Source: Stichopus chloronotus (taxonomy: Eukaryota > Echinodermata > Holothuroidea > Aspidochirotida > Stichopodidae). Taken from it: a stretch of DNA of 64,000 nucleotides. A program made the position numbers and the translations under genes. Of this stretch, positions 38,201 through 51,500 are shown piece after piece. Numbering within the stretch: position 1 is the stretch's first letter; each line of letters opens with the position of its first letter. Where the stretch lies: positions 28,860,189-28,924,188 of the forward strand of contig CM037842.1 in assembly GCA_021234535.1 (NCBI GenBank), in the 5' to 3' direction. The notes beneath the pieces were generated by a model that saw nothing but the letters and a program-made list of their open reading frames with translations, made no database searches and was not told where the DNA came from.

Positions 38201-40744
38201 GTTTATGGAAGACTAATTGAATTGATTGGAGATACAAAAAAAAAAAAAACCACTAATTAATGCATAATCAAAGGAAGTGAAATGCTGCAGCTAATTTCCA
38301 TTTTTTGTAACATAAACATCGTTTGTAAGTTTGCCAGTCCTGGGAATTATGGATCGACTCTCCTATGAAATACTACTTTCATCAAATGATATTTTATATG
38401 TTTTGCGAAACATTCCTAAATATGACATTCTGCAGAGAGCTCAAAAGGCTAAATATTTACAGGTTAAACTGAAGAAAAAGGAAAAAAAAAACATTTTACT
38501 GCAAAGCAGGCCAGTAAATTCCATTCTTTAGCGGTTTCTTCTTTTGAATTATTTTTTTCGATACTTGTTACTAAAATGTACCCCTGGGAATCTTCTAAAA
38601 TGGTCTGGTTTACATTAGATGTCATCCATTGGTTATTAACAAGTTTAAAAGCACTCATTAAACTTTCAGAAGATAGGTAAAGAAGTATATTATCTTGCAT
38701 CTTTCTCGTGGTATTAAACATAGGTAAGAGGAGACGAGATGGTGAGAGGAAAGAAGGACGTTAAAAAGAAATCTCTTGTTTGCGAAGAAAGTAAAATTTA
38801 ATCTGTAATCAGTAAGGATAATTTATGAGCAACAGTGCGCGTTCGTTTTCGAAAAGACTGTCGATTGACGAAGGGTTAGTTGAAAGCAAATTGTGAAGAA
38901 ATTTCTGTAATTGCATAAGCCTCTGCCCATTGGGCATGAAAAGGATATGATCACCTGCCGTGAATGGGAATATTGTGCTTAAAATGTATCAGCATGAAAT
39001 ACAAAGAAAAGTCTTCATCATTGTTAAACCATTCAGTCTCACCATTTAGCATTAGCAATATCTTCCTCTTCTCAAAATATTATGCGTAAGATGAGTTACA
39101 GAACATGAATCAGTTGGGTTTATGAACGTTTGTGTGTTTTGATGAGAGTACATTGGAGGAAATAAAACATAATTATACCTTTATACTTCTAGTATTAGTT
39201 CCTTGTAATTTTTAATTCATTGTGATTTTGTTTACTTGAACGTTTGTTCTGTCTTTGTAAACAGGGTGAAGGAAATAACGTTATTTTAGTAGTAACACAA
39301 TAAGTAGGGACACGGGCAGATTAACTTTAACTGAAACTTTTCGAGTAAAGTTTAATACTAACGTTCATGCTGAAACTGCTAAAAATCCTGCTTTTATATC
39401 ACAGTAACACAAAATGAAATTATAGTATATCTCGTTACCAACTTTATTGCCTTGGATCATTTTATCACTAAGTTTACACTTGATTTTGTTAATGTAATGT
39501 AATATCATTATCGTTAAAATATTATAGTTATGACAGAGGATCTTGAAGTTAAATCAGTTTCGTTGTTTTCTTCTTCTCAATGTAAAATCAAAGCAACACC
39601 ATTGTCGCAAAACAGTTTTAATGCTGTCTAGGTTTTATAACTTAATTTATATGTCATTGGAACAATTATTAAAAATAAGTGGAATGTTAGAACAGCCTTA
39701 CGTCTACCAATCACGTGTTGACTTTTTTATTCTGAACTAATTTGATCTGATTAATATGTTGAGTTATTAATCTCACCTAACTTAAGTAATGTAATCAATG
39801 TGTTCCATATATCATGTCACACACACTCACATATGATTTAATATATGATATGATGTACTATGATATAATATGATTTATTTGATTTGTTCAACTGACCTCA
39901 TTTAGATAGTTACCGGTATATGTTACTTAAAGAGAAACATTTTTAGGCAAATTCATCAACGAACGCAAAGACAAATGGGCCAGGTAATAAATAAGTTCTT
40001 AATTTTCTATGTATACATGGAGACTGTTATAAAATAGAAAGAAAGTTAACCACAATGACTTCTCTCCTCATTATATCCAATTTGATTTCTAGAATAGCCC
40101 TTGAAAGACTTCCCTACCGGGCAAATTGTTAAATAGCTTCGGGTTAAAATGTTACGCTGTTACACATATACACGATGTATAATGAAACTGGAGATGATCG
40201 CCCAAAGCCACATTCTCTCTCATGAAAATAGGTTGTCAATCCTGCATCTCTTACAGCAGTGCTTAGAAGAGTTTGTGGAAAGCTTTGCACGCGTAACCCA
40301 AATTTAATATTCTCTATTTACAGTAAAAACCCACTTGGCCCCACGATCGGCGATTTCGAGTAAAGTTAATAAACGCCCTTTTTAGTGGTAAATTGATTTG
40401 CATTCCAATGGGATTAAAGATGCTTCATAATTGATGACAGTCGGTTTTTTCATCCTCGGGGTTGCTATCAATTGATACACTGTCTCAATTTATCATATCA
40501 AGAAGCAGCTAATATAGACTGTATTTAAGACTGCAGTGAATCTAAAAAAGTGAAATCATCAGGTGGAGTTTGATTGCGGAAACTCTGTGGAAACTCTCTG
40601 CTAACAAGTACAAACTGCAAAAATGAGTGTAATCAATGAACCAGTAGAAAAATATTACAGGATTTTGAAATATTTTTGTTTACTTGTCTTTTAAATGTTA
40701 AATATTATTATTTCTTTATTTATTGTGAAATAAAAAATCGTCCA
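35300..40744. other. Non-coding, intergenic
   Basis: AT-rich DNA with no recognised gene. A 79-codon plus-strand frame (37225-37464) and an 85-codon minus-strand frame (38464-38721) lack splice context or domain character. A pyrimidine-rich plus-strand acceptor before 37206 opens one frame for about 35 codons but has no partner. An AT-rich patch with repeated atatgat words lies near 39810-39880. Confidence 0.45.
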
Positions 40745-40748
40745 TTAA

Positions 40749-41308
40749 AAGGATAGTCCATGCAGAAATTTAGCTTTGATATGTTTAAGAGTAAGTAAAT
40801 GTGACCCTTATAGTAAAACTTCCATTCAGTTCCCATGCATGGTTCTCGCAGTTTTATCAGTTCAAGTTACCCCCTTTGCTTCCAAGTGGGAACTTGAAGC
40901 AAACAGGAGTGACATCATCTCTTCGCATTGCTAAAGAGTCTTTTGTTTTCTTCATTTTTTTAATTTATTATTTTGACCTTGAAATCAGCAGGTGGTCAGC
41001 CTACATACTGGTTCCCGTGAAGGTCACAAAACTCTCATAGTCCTCCTGTATTCACATTATGATATCACTATATATTGAAGTATTAAATTTGGTATATATT
41101 TTAAAGAAAAACATAAAATACTTTATCGATGTGGGGAGATGACATCACTCCTGCTTACTTCAAGTTAACTGTCAGTAACAAATGTGGCAACTTCAACTGC
41201 TCATATCTCGAGAACCACACATGGGAATTGAATGGAAAATTCACTGTAATGGTCAGATTAACTTGCTCTTCAACATATCAAAGTTATGTTCGTGGCTAGA
41301 CCATCCTT
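40749..41308. mobile_element. TTAA-type MITE, third copy, intact TSD
   Basis: Both flanks are TTAA (40745-40748 and 41309-41312). The left end reads AAGGATAGTCCATGCAG; the inverted right end reads AAGGATGGTCTAGCCACG. Similarity continues to a shared CTTTGATATGTT about 27 to 38 bases in. The 560-bp element has no intact coding frame. It is the best preserved of the three TTAA elements in the window. Confidence 0.7.
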
Positions 41309-41649
41309 TTAATGCCTATTCTAAAGAGTTACTTTATTAGGTTTATTATTCTCCCGTCCCGTCTTACAAAACGGAATCTCATACATAAAGATTTCATTAG
41401 TCCAAAAATCGCACTGAAGGCATGCAAAACGCTGCATCTTTATCGTTACAGAAACTCTCCCAGGCTGGTTTTCTTTAAACCATTAAAAAGGATCAAATAC
41501 CCCGACCTCGAAGACAAAAAGAAAAAACTGATAGCAATCAAACATTTACACCAATTTTCTCATTAGAAGTAATTACACACTCATGAAGATTGACAAGGCT
41601 TGCATGTCCCAAAGACTAGTGACTATTGCAATTTAGAGACAATTACGAC

Positions 41650-42006
41650 AGAGGCCATAACAATAGGGGCCATTAAAATAGGACCATTACAATAGAGACT
41701 ATAAAAATAGTACCATTATAATACCCATCTTTATAATAGGGACCATTTCAATAAGAACTATTGCAATAGGGGCTATTACAATAAGGACCATTACCACAGA
41801 AACCATTACAATAGGGACCATTAAGACAAGAACCACTACAATATGGACCATTATAATAGGGACCATTATAGTACCGACCATTGCAATAGGGGCCATTACA
41901 TCAAGGATCATTGCCGCAGAAACCATTACAATACGGAACATTGCAATAAGGCCCATACAATACGGACCATTGCAGTAGGGTCCATTACAATACGGACCAT
42001 TTTAAC
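41650..42006. repeat. 15-bp minisatellite
   Basis: About 22 degenerate copies of gaccattacaatagg. The 15-bp period keeps a Met/Val/Ile-rich frame open on the minus strand and an Asp/His/Tyr-rich frame on the plus strand; both are artefacts of the repeat. Confidence 0.9.
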
Positions 42007-42379
42007 AGGAGGCAAAGAAACATTTGTTTATTGTAGAGAAGCCACTGCACTATCCAGTGTGATACGGTTGATTACATATTGTATAAGATACATCGAGGTT
42101 ACATGTAAGAATACGTCACTAACACACCCCATGATATCTGTTTGAGATTAAATTGTATTTTCCAAAGAGAGAAAGTTTTCATTGAAGAGCTGTCAGAATA
42201 ATGATTCCTTTCATGTTACTGTTGTATTGCATCTCTTCACAGTTTTGAGGCAGCTGTTGTTAAGCAGGTAATGCAAGATTAAGACTAAGTAAGACTAACA
42301 GTAACGCGCTTAATCAAAGATGACACCATGTGCTCTAATACAACAGCTGAAGTTTAATCAAAATAATAAGCACTTTAGA

Positions 42380-44040
42380 TTTTCATTCTCATTCTTGATT
42401 GCTCCCAATACTCTGTGAGATTTCTTTGAACTTTCAATACTCTATGAATATTCTTTCAAGTTCGTTATATTCTGTAAATTTTCTCCAAAGCTCTAGGTAA
42501 TAGACTTTGACGTTTAGTGGGTTCCTTTAATACTTTAAAGCTTTTGTTAAGCTTTCATTCCTTTATGACGTTTTTTTTTTTTTTTTGAGCTTTTAATATT
42601 CTATGAGGTTTTTATGCTTCCGATAGTCTGTGAGATCCTTTTCAAGAAACAGACGATGTAGCAAAAGGTATTTCCGTTTAGCTGGTTTTACTATTAAAAT
42701 CTGCAAACGTAATACCTTTGAGAACTACCGTATCTGCCTTATCTGCCTGCTGAGATATTTTTTCTTCACTGTTATTCCTTTTTTCCGCTCTCTGTGTCGC
42801 CTGTTGATGATACTTTGTAAACCTATGGAGACAAGGACGCTGCAAAAGTACTAATTTCCATTCCAAGTGACTGTATCAGTATATAATGAAATTTTACACT
42901 TTAATATCCTGTTGCTTTGCTCCAATAAATCAATTTTATAATTGAAGGTAATGCGGCTGTGAAAACAGAATCACTAGGGAGGAAGATGAACAGGTGACCT
43001 CATTGTGTACCGTCTACTGAATATTGAGACGTTCTTGGAAAATTTATTAATTTTTATTCAATTGAAATTTTTTTTTCTTTTTTTAAACGTTTTTTGAAAG
43101 GTCATGGATATTATTTTTGTGTATATTTTCAACTTTCGTGTTTTGAATAAATTTTAATGAATGCCAGTATTATGTCAAAAGTGAAATCACAAAATAATCT
43201 AGAAGGGTCATGGGTACTTAAACGGTAAGTTGCTCAAAATGGCAATATAAAATTATTCAATACAACAGTGATGTAAAGAGCAGGATATTTGCTTTGTAGA
43301 CACCAGGTTATAAGATGTGGGTAGCTTAGTAATACTTTTGTTTCACCCTCTTGTTGTCTTATGATACAAATGGTGTTATACTTCGTTTTCACTTTATTTT
43401 GTATTTAAAGGGATAGTCGATCAATACCGAAGAGAATGTAATATATTTGATTCAAGTACCTCTGATCCTTTTTCCAACAACATAGCCTAACAATTACCGC
43501 CTTCCTTTTCATCCAACAGTGGCGTCTCCTAACTACAATCTTGGACAAAATACTTTGGGACACCCCGCTCCGCCGTTCAATGTTGGCTACAGGATTACTG
43601 TTCATATAGGGTACATTCACTCCTATAGCGCAACATTTGAAAGGGACGCGCGGTTTCATGTTATCCTCTCACATAAAATTCAGAATTATATTTACAACAT
43701 CCGCAAAGTGTCCCAACAATTTTGTACAAAATTGTAGTACCTATTGTAGCTTCAAGCGACAATACAATTTCATAGTTATCTGTTGTCCTTTGATACAACA
43801 ATGGGGCTAGTAATTGTCTTCTTATTCAACAGTGGGGTCTTCCAACTACCTAATAATGTACTTTCATAGAGAACAATGGAATTTTACAGCTATCTACTGT
43901 CTCTTAATTTAACAATAGTCACACACAACTACATATTGTCATTTCATTCCTCAATGGCTTCCCACAGATGCCTATTGTCCTATCCTCTAACAATGAAATA
44001 TCACAATATCCTTTCATGCATTGAAGGAGTTCTTATGAAG
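42380..44040. repeat. Diverged tandem-repeat tracts
   Basis: At about 42410-42640, phrases like ctttcaatactctatga recur with heavy divergence, with a T17-type run near 42571. At about 43480-44030, phrases like tcaacagtggggtcttcc recur with tgtcctttgataca variants. Unit boundaries cannot be fixed by eye. The frames overlapping these tracts are not considered real. Confidence 0.45.
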
Positions 44041-45290
44041 CAGCGTATGGAGAGTTTATTATGCTTTTTGAAGCACAATCAACCACAATGAAGACCAGCT
44101 GATCGAAATAATGTTCAATTTACTTAATGTGGTCGTAAATAGGTCTGAATAAAGCTAAGAACTGGCTTTATTTCTTTCAAGATACAATTGCAGATTCAAC
44201 TCCCATTTCTACGTATGACTTAACGTCACACACCAAGAACGTTTTATCAACGTAATGCCAATCGCAATAACAACGTTACTATCAACAAGGCTTCACGAAA
44301 TCAGAAACCCCTTCGTCTTTTCTTGGGATTAGTTTCTCCTCTCAAACTGACATGAGGAAGTGAAGAAATTTAGTAAAAAAAAGTGACAATTTGACTTTCA
44401 TCAGGACAAAATGCAATAGAATTATTTATAAGTGCGAAAAGACTTGATTATGCAGATATTCTTATACCCTAAGCAACGATGTCAAACTAAAAAGGTTCAA
44501 AGAAAACATTTTTCTCTTTCTCAGCAAATTCTGAATTAACTATAAGAAATTGAATTAAGACATTGAGTTTTATGCGTTATGAACAGGTGTTAGCCGTTGG
44601 CAATGCGATATGGCAAATCACTAACAGAGATGACTTCACACTTGCATCTTTTATTTTGTTAAATCTTCAATTTAGAGCCTTGCCGAAGGAGAGAGACAGC
44701 AGTTGTCCTGTTTTCTCTTTGGCAACTACATCTTTCATCGATTAATAAAAATCCTTGAAAACATCAGCAGAAGCACAATGCTAACAGAGAATAATCTTTA
44801 CCTGAGCTCACCTATTTTACAGATGTCCAAGTAACGCCTCATAAACGTTTAACGAACCTATAAATGTCACATGACACTACCATACATCAGCTAACTCTTT
44901 ATTTACATTTTTTTTATTTAAATGTGTAATGTTGACCAGAAAGTGGAGATCATCAACATGACAATAAGAAAAGATCATTATCAACCAATCACTATAGTGT
45001 ACGTCTTTTTCTCTACTATGTCTGTACACAAACCTTGAAATAATGAAAAAAAAAACAAAAAAAAAACGAATGACTTTATTCTACCCTCTGGTACAGTCTT
45101 TGCAATACTATTTTCTTTTATCACCAGGTATTTTAATTAGATCATGTGTATTTCATTTGCACTGATGTGTTTTTTTTTTCCGTGTCCAATGGTATCCCTG
45201 TCATATCTCTTTTTTTAAGAACACAACATTGTGCCTGTTTTATTGTCAATGTGTATTTCTCCTGGCTGAGTTATTCTTAAACGCATAGGT

Positions 45291-45554
45291 CTACTTGGAC
45301 GCTTTCCAAGCCAGTTCAAGATCGCTTGTCCACGCTTTATTAACTACAGAGTATAGCCATATGGAAGTATTACCATCCGTGTGTTTACAGAGGACCACGC
45401 AGGACTTTGTAAAGCAGCTGTGCCGAGTATTTTGTAGTGTTGAGGTCGTTTTCTGACCATTAAATGAATTTTTATTTGCGGTATCTGCATTAATCCAACC
45501 AAAGTTACCACTCCTATCACATGTTCCGCAAACTCCTCGACATGTTATCATTTC
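45291..45554 (-). CDS. Putative third exon of a cystine-knot-like secreted protein
   Basis: Eighty-seven codons and a TAG stop, starting GAAATG after gacggttacag, a CAG acceptor with a weak pyrimidine tract. The frame begins in phase 0, matching the donor proposed at 53321. The product has six cysteines: CRGVCGTC near its start, then SC, SC and VVLC. C-x-G-x-C is the hallmark of cystine-knot growth factors, and C-x-G-x-C-x-x-C resembles the PDGF-C type. As residues 114-200 of the joined model the cysteines are 118, 122, 125, 160, 165 and 169. The open frame runs on upstream to 45671, so exon status is uncertain; a frame this long is not rare by chance in this window. A competing phase-0 candidate last exon lies near 49190-49070 (minus). 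Confidence 0.28.
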   Translation of the reverse strand, partial: EMITCRGVCGTCDRSGNFGWINADTANKNSFNGQKTTSTLQNTRHSCFTKSCVVLCKHTDGNTSIWLYSVVNKAWTSDLELAWKASK

Positions 45555-48500
45555 CTGTAACCGTCCTATAATTACCAAATTTATCACAGCCAATGATGAG
45601 AATGCATTGGACAAATTTAGGTTATTATTAAAATTCTCAAATGGTACTGAAGTCATTGGCATAGGTACCAACGTAGTGATGACCTATATATGAGATTCAT
45701 ATTATTGCCCTTTGAGTTTATACTTTATGGGGCAACTGTCTAGACATAAATAAATAATTTGTCATTACACGGCAACCAGTACCGCAATAATTGCAGTATC
45801 ATACGAATTACAGTTAGTTGATATGCTTCCTCTTGTGACATAAATATTTATATCAAACTGACAAGATAAACACAAAAGGCGGAAAGAACCATAAAAGACA
45901 ATTAAGGCACAAAATGTCGATACAGTAATTATCAGAACTCAGTTGTATATGTGGATCTTTAAAGTGTTACCCAGAATGGACGGCTAGCTACTTATCAAAC
46001 TTTTCGTTCTAAACTGGTAATTTACATTACATTTACACTTTTCACAATATCCATCCATCAGTTTTGTGACTGTGCCAAGATGATACTGCTATAATAACTC
46101 GTACATATCAACGGTATGTCGGCGAATCTAAAGATGGTGGTAAGTGTTTGTCCAGTACGTGCAAAATGAGTGGGTCAGCTGAAGATCATTATTTACTGGA
46201 CTTTATGTGACTATGGACAATGTAGGGCCTAATGCAGATTATGTTACATATAATTTTCTTCCAAATATACATTGTCCCCCCTCCCCAGCACCACACACCA
46301 CCAGATAAATATATCCCCACATGTCGCATCTTAAACGAAGACCGAGCAATCCCTTCGGACTAGGATTAGAACAGGAGTATGATCTCAAGAACACTTTATA
46401 TACTTCAATAACATAACAAGCAACAGCAATCAAAGTTCTGAATTCTTCAGTTCAGTGTTAAAAAAAAAAGTTCTATAAGTCCCACCGTGTAACTTGTCAT
46501 AGCATTCAAAATCATCCCAGCCAGACAGCCTAAATAACTGATGTATTAATTCAAATTATAACATGTAATAGCAATCAGCTATAGCCAAAGGAACTACTAT
46601 CTTATTTGAGGTTATAATGTGCTATACCAATTAAATCCAACTCCCACACTCTTTAAAATAAAATAGTTAAAAACAGCTAAAATCAGTTCTATGAGACATC
46701 GTTTTGGCTAAACATTAGTCACATATAGAACTAATGAAGGCTGTTTTGACTGATTGTGTCTGATATTTGACTAAATATATTAACTCCTGTCACAGCATAA
46801 ATTAACAATTAAATTTCCACTGATAATTACTTCATTAATACGTGTTACTTCTTCATTAGTCCAGGATTTACTAATTAGTCACGGTTTATTCATTTTGCGT
46901 GAGAAGCTCTACCTAGATACAACGATCGTCAATATGGCATAATATCCATCATTCCAATAGGGACTTCTTTGAGACAAGATATGTTTTTAAACATTTGGTT
47001 GCAAGTAAACCAGAACGCTGATGATGTTATGCAATAGAGAACTGTACTATTACATGGATATTACACAGTTATTGCATGGCTGATGCATTGCTATTACATG
47101 GATATTACATGACTATCACATGTTTATTACATGCAATTACATGTCTATTACATGACTAATACATATCTACTATACAACTGCATACATCAGTAATAAAGGC
47201 AATGGTCAATGATCTATCGGTGTTATTAATCGTGAGGAATAAGGCCACACCATTATCTGAAGGAAGTCCAAGAACCTTTCGCTAGGCAGCTTAAAAGAGA
47301 AGTTATCCTTACTGGTGAAATGTCACTAATCAATTCAGTGTTGTATCACTAGTTAATGAGTGTGCTATCATACGTCAATCAGTGTGTTATCATTAGTCAA
47401 TGAGTGTGTTATCATTAGTCAGTCAGTGGGTTATCATTAGTCAGTCAGTGTGTTATCTCTAGTTAATCAGTGTGTTATCATTAGTCAGTCAGTGTGTTAT
47501 CACTAGTCAATTAGTGTGTTATCATTAGTCAGTCAGTGTGTTATCACTAGTCAATCAGTGTGTTGTGGCTAATCAATCAGTGTGTTATAGAACATAAAAA
47601 AAAACTTATGAAAACTTGTTCTCCAAAATATGGCATCTACGTGAATTTCGAAATATTAAACCATAAACAGATAACAAATTCCATTTCATTTTACATTAAC
47701 TAAGTTTCTGAGCAAACAATTTCAGTCAGTTTCAGTGAAATCTCCATGAACTCATAGTTAACTACATTTGCAGACTCTTTTTGCACCGAACATGTAAACA
47801 CAGAAAAAATGGTGCCTTGTCTATGATGAAGTGCATTTCTTTTGGCAGAAGGCTACTTTTCCTCAATATTGCATTTCACAATATAGCCTGGTCACACTAG
47901 CCTTAGAGATCTATTTCCCTTGGGTGTAACTGGTAACTTGGCATACACTTAAATCTCTTTCCCAGTGTAAAGAGAAAATTTCCAAGATTAATAACGTGTA
48001 TTATTCAGCTCTAGTGATTTGTTGGTTCATGTCAACGCCTGGGTTCCCATTCCTCGGAGTGTAAATTTAACCTTTGATAAGCCATCCTCAATATTCCATA
48101 CTCTCTTTTCACTCCTGGGACTATCCTTTATGCAGACTTCGACTCTGGAATTCAGATACCTAGATGGATGATAGTGTGGTAAGTCGCTGCAGTATAACAC
48201 AGACTAGAATGTTAGCAACCACAAACTGTTGAATAACAAGTGTTTGTTTGTTTGTTTTCTCTGTGTATTTCTTTCACTATTACGTTCTTTTGTTCTTTCT
48301 TTTTTTGTCGATTCGTTCCCGTTTTCCGTGACGGTCTTTTCTTCTCATTTCATATTATATGTTAATGAAAATATATTAACAGTGTTTCTTTGTACAGTTA
48401 TTTAATTTTTTAACAATTCCTGTACACGTTTTTGTTTGTTTTAGATTTTCTTTTAAGAGTTTTAACCCCACTCAAAGTGAAACAATTACAAAAGCGTTAG

Positions 48501-51500
48501 GTATCAGATCACCGTCGATTGTGTAGAATTCAAGTCAAGCTATTGGTCAATTGAAAGATATTACAAATCGATATATCGCGCTGCCCGTGATCCTCAAAAC
48601 ACATCACAGGTTATTATTGGATGGCAATTAATCACCAAGTTAGTAAAAAATCTTGAAAAAAATCTCCCAAAGGAGAAGGTATTCACTAATTTGATTCATC
48701 CTGGAAAAGAATCTTTACTTAAAGGGATAAATCTCAATCTCAGTTTCATTTCAAAGAGTAAAATCAAGTCGAAAAATCCAAACGTTTTCTGCCCGGATAT
48801 TAGTAAAGCCTCACAAGTTCAATCATCACTCGTTCAAAGCGATTGCTAGTGAATATTCCCATGAGCCAGTTCGATGACACTACAAAACAGAAACTGCTAT
48901 GTTGAAATTGACACAAGGCAGTGTGTAAGAAATTTTAACATCCCCAGTTACCATCATTTGAGATACTGAGAACACTGAGAACAAGGAGGTAAAGGAAATC
49001 TTTGTTTATTGTATTCATATAAGTTATGATCTCTCCCGAAGCCAAAAGTATATCATTGTAACTTTTATATCATATTTTCTGCCTCACTATATATGTGTTT
49101 TCATTACAAAATTGGCAATCCTCCAATGACACGGAAATTTCAAGATTAAAGATATTGATACAAATTAAATTTGGCCGTCGTTTTATCCTCTGCTTCAGTT
49201 TAATGAAGATAAGGTAAACGATAACCTCTCCCTGACTTATATATATTTTTTTTAATTTTGTTTCCAATTGGATTGAATTCTGTACTTGTGATTACCGTAT
49301 CTCTCAATCAGATCTGAAAGGGTAAATGTCGCGAGTGCAGTTTTATAGTCAAGTGCAAAACTTTCGCTTATAATACATAATTCAAATGACCCCCAAAAAG
49401 GAGATATTAGGACAGATTCGTAAACAATTCTTAAATCTTTCATGGGTACCTCATCTCGTCAGTAAGAAATAACATTAACCGATAATGCGATCCCTCTCAA
49501 GCCCTAGAAAATAAAACCATGAATACAATCATATATGGGGTATACCTACACAGACATCTTTCTCCCACGTTGAACGGTTTGTTTCTAAAATTGCTTTCTA
49601 GTTTAAGGAAGCTGATAAGCCAGGACGAAGTCTCATACCTTAAGATGGGACTTAGAAATAACCATTAAAGACGTTCATATGGTTCGGAATCTTTCGTAAG
49701 CCAAGTTGGGCTAAGGAGTAATATAACCCTGAAACAGCGCACTCCTTGTTACTTTTATAGTAAGGTATTCTTAATTAAGCTGTTCTCCTACCTATTCATC
49801 ACACGACCGACCAAGGCGAACTCTAGATTTGATAAGTCAAGGCCAGCTAAGATCAGGTTCAAGTAATAGGTTTACATGTTTTGGTGGTTTTACTGTAGGC
49901 ATCTCTAAGGAGTATTTTATATGCATTCAAGGAATATCTCGTTGTGAAAGAAGACTTGCGTTCTATTTATGGAATATTTTAACTTCAATAGAGATACATT
50001 AATGTAATAACGTACCTATTCCATCTTGCAGAGATTAATTAAGTTTAAGCTCAAGTAAATTTTATTTAAATTATTAAAAAAGTAAATTTCAAGTTTAATT
50101 TAAAACCAAAACATTCTCTGTCAAAATAAAAGTTTGCCACTGACTAAAAACGATGTTGAATTTTGGTTTGGATAGTTCATTAATATATCGTTAAAATATC
50201 ATCAAATGCTCCATCACGGTTTTCAAAAGTAATTCGCATGCTATTAGGCTATTAACTCAATTCACAATTGCACCTGGCCTTGGGATTACTCGAGTGGAAC
50301 TTAATGCATTTGTGAATGAGTTCGATGAGTAGATGAGGAGGATAGAAACGACGAGAATGAAGTGGGTGGCAAAGTCATAGTTAAGTGAGCCTTTCCGCTA
50401 CCGTGACTGCGAGGCGTCTTTCTGGTCTTGATGCATCACCAAAGCACCAAAAGTAATTAAAGGAATATTATAAATCAAAACCAAATAACATCAAAGATGC
50501 GATTGATCGTTGTTTTTTATTATTTCTGTCTTTTCAAAGCACGTTCATTTTTCATATGTTAATTCTTAACATTCAAGGTAACATGACATTTACATGTACT
50601 AAACGAATACTAGAACTGTAAGAAAAGGTCGTTGAGTCATTTTAAGTTATACGCACCCAGATTCTTGATGGTGAGGTGTCTTTTGTTATTTAAAGAGTCT
50701 TAAAATAATCTAATAAAACATAAACTATATGCGCATCTGATACTAAGTAAGGCCACTCGCTCATAATGAGATGGCACTCTTTCCGGTAATAGGTAGGACT
50801 TGTGCCACCTAAAATACAGATTAGGATACGCATGTCTGTATATTTAGTGTTGGAAACGTTACAACCAGTACTAAAAGTGAATTAATTTATTAAATCATTC
50901 AAAAATGGAATGAAGATACTATCAAATGCAAAGACATCAACATCACGTTAAGATTAAAGGAACTTTCGGCACTAACAAAATCGTCAGAGAACTAGTTCCT
51001 AAGTAAAGTTTGCTACTTTTCAGAAAGAAACAAAACATTAGCAGCATTCTGTGGACTTATAATCAAAATGATAGATGAAACTTGAATGAAAAATATTATA
51101 CAGCACATGTATTTTCATAATCCCTTCAATACATTCAAAGTCACAGTATCTGATTTCACTTCCACACTGACTATACTGAATTGTTACTTTCATCGGTTCC
51201 ATTTAAATGATCTGAACTCTTTTAACGAGCGGACGGATTTTGAAAATCAAGTTCACTTCTACACTGATTAAATTTTCATCTTAGTTATACTTTTGTGAAA
51301 AGTAGTCTTACCTTATACTTTGATGTCAAATACCACGCTGTGCTAAAACATTAATCAGAGTAAACAAAGTAGATCGCGTCATTATAAATATGTCTTCATA
51401 AATATGATTTAACCTCTCAATAGACTGTTTACATAGGGAATGATTCTGGTTAAAGAGACTTTAGACCTAGACTGTGCTGATGTGGAATTGCATTTTTTTT

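Noticed and set aside
38464..38721. 85-codon minus-strand frame
   Set aside because: The strong acceptor near 38470 opens no frame for more than about ten codons, and the frame has no domain signature.
41699..42145. Met/Val/Ile-rich minus-strand frame and His/Tyr-rich plus-strand frame
   Set aside because: Artefacts of the 15-bp minisatellite.
42243..42267. 25-base exon-like segment with strong acceptor and CAG|GTAATG donor on the plus strand
   Set aside because: Two frames are equally open and no partner exon was found; such pairs arise by chance.
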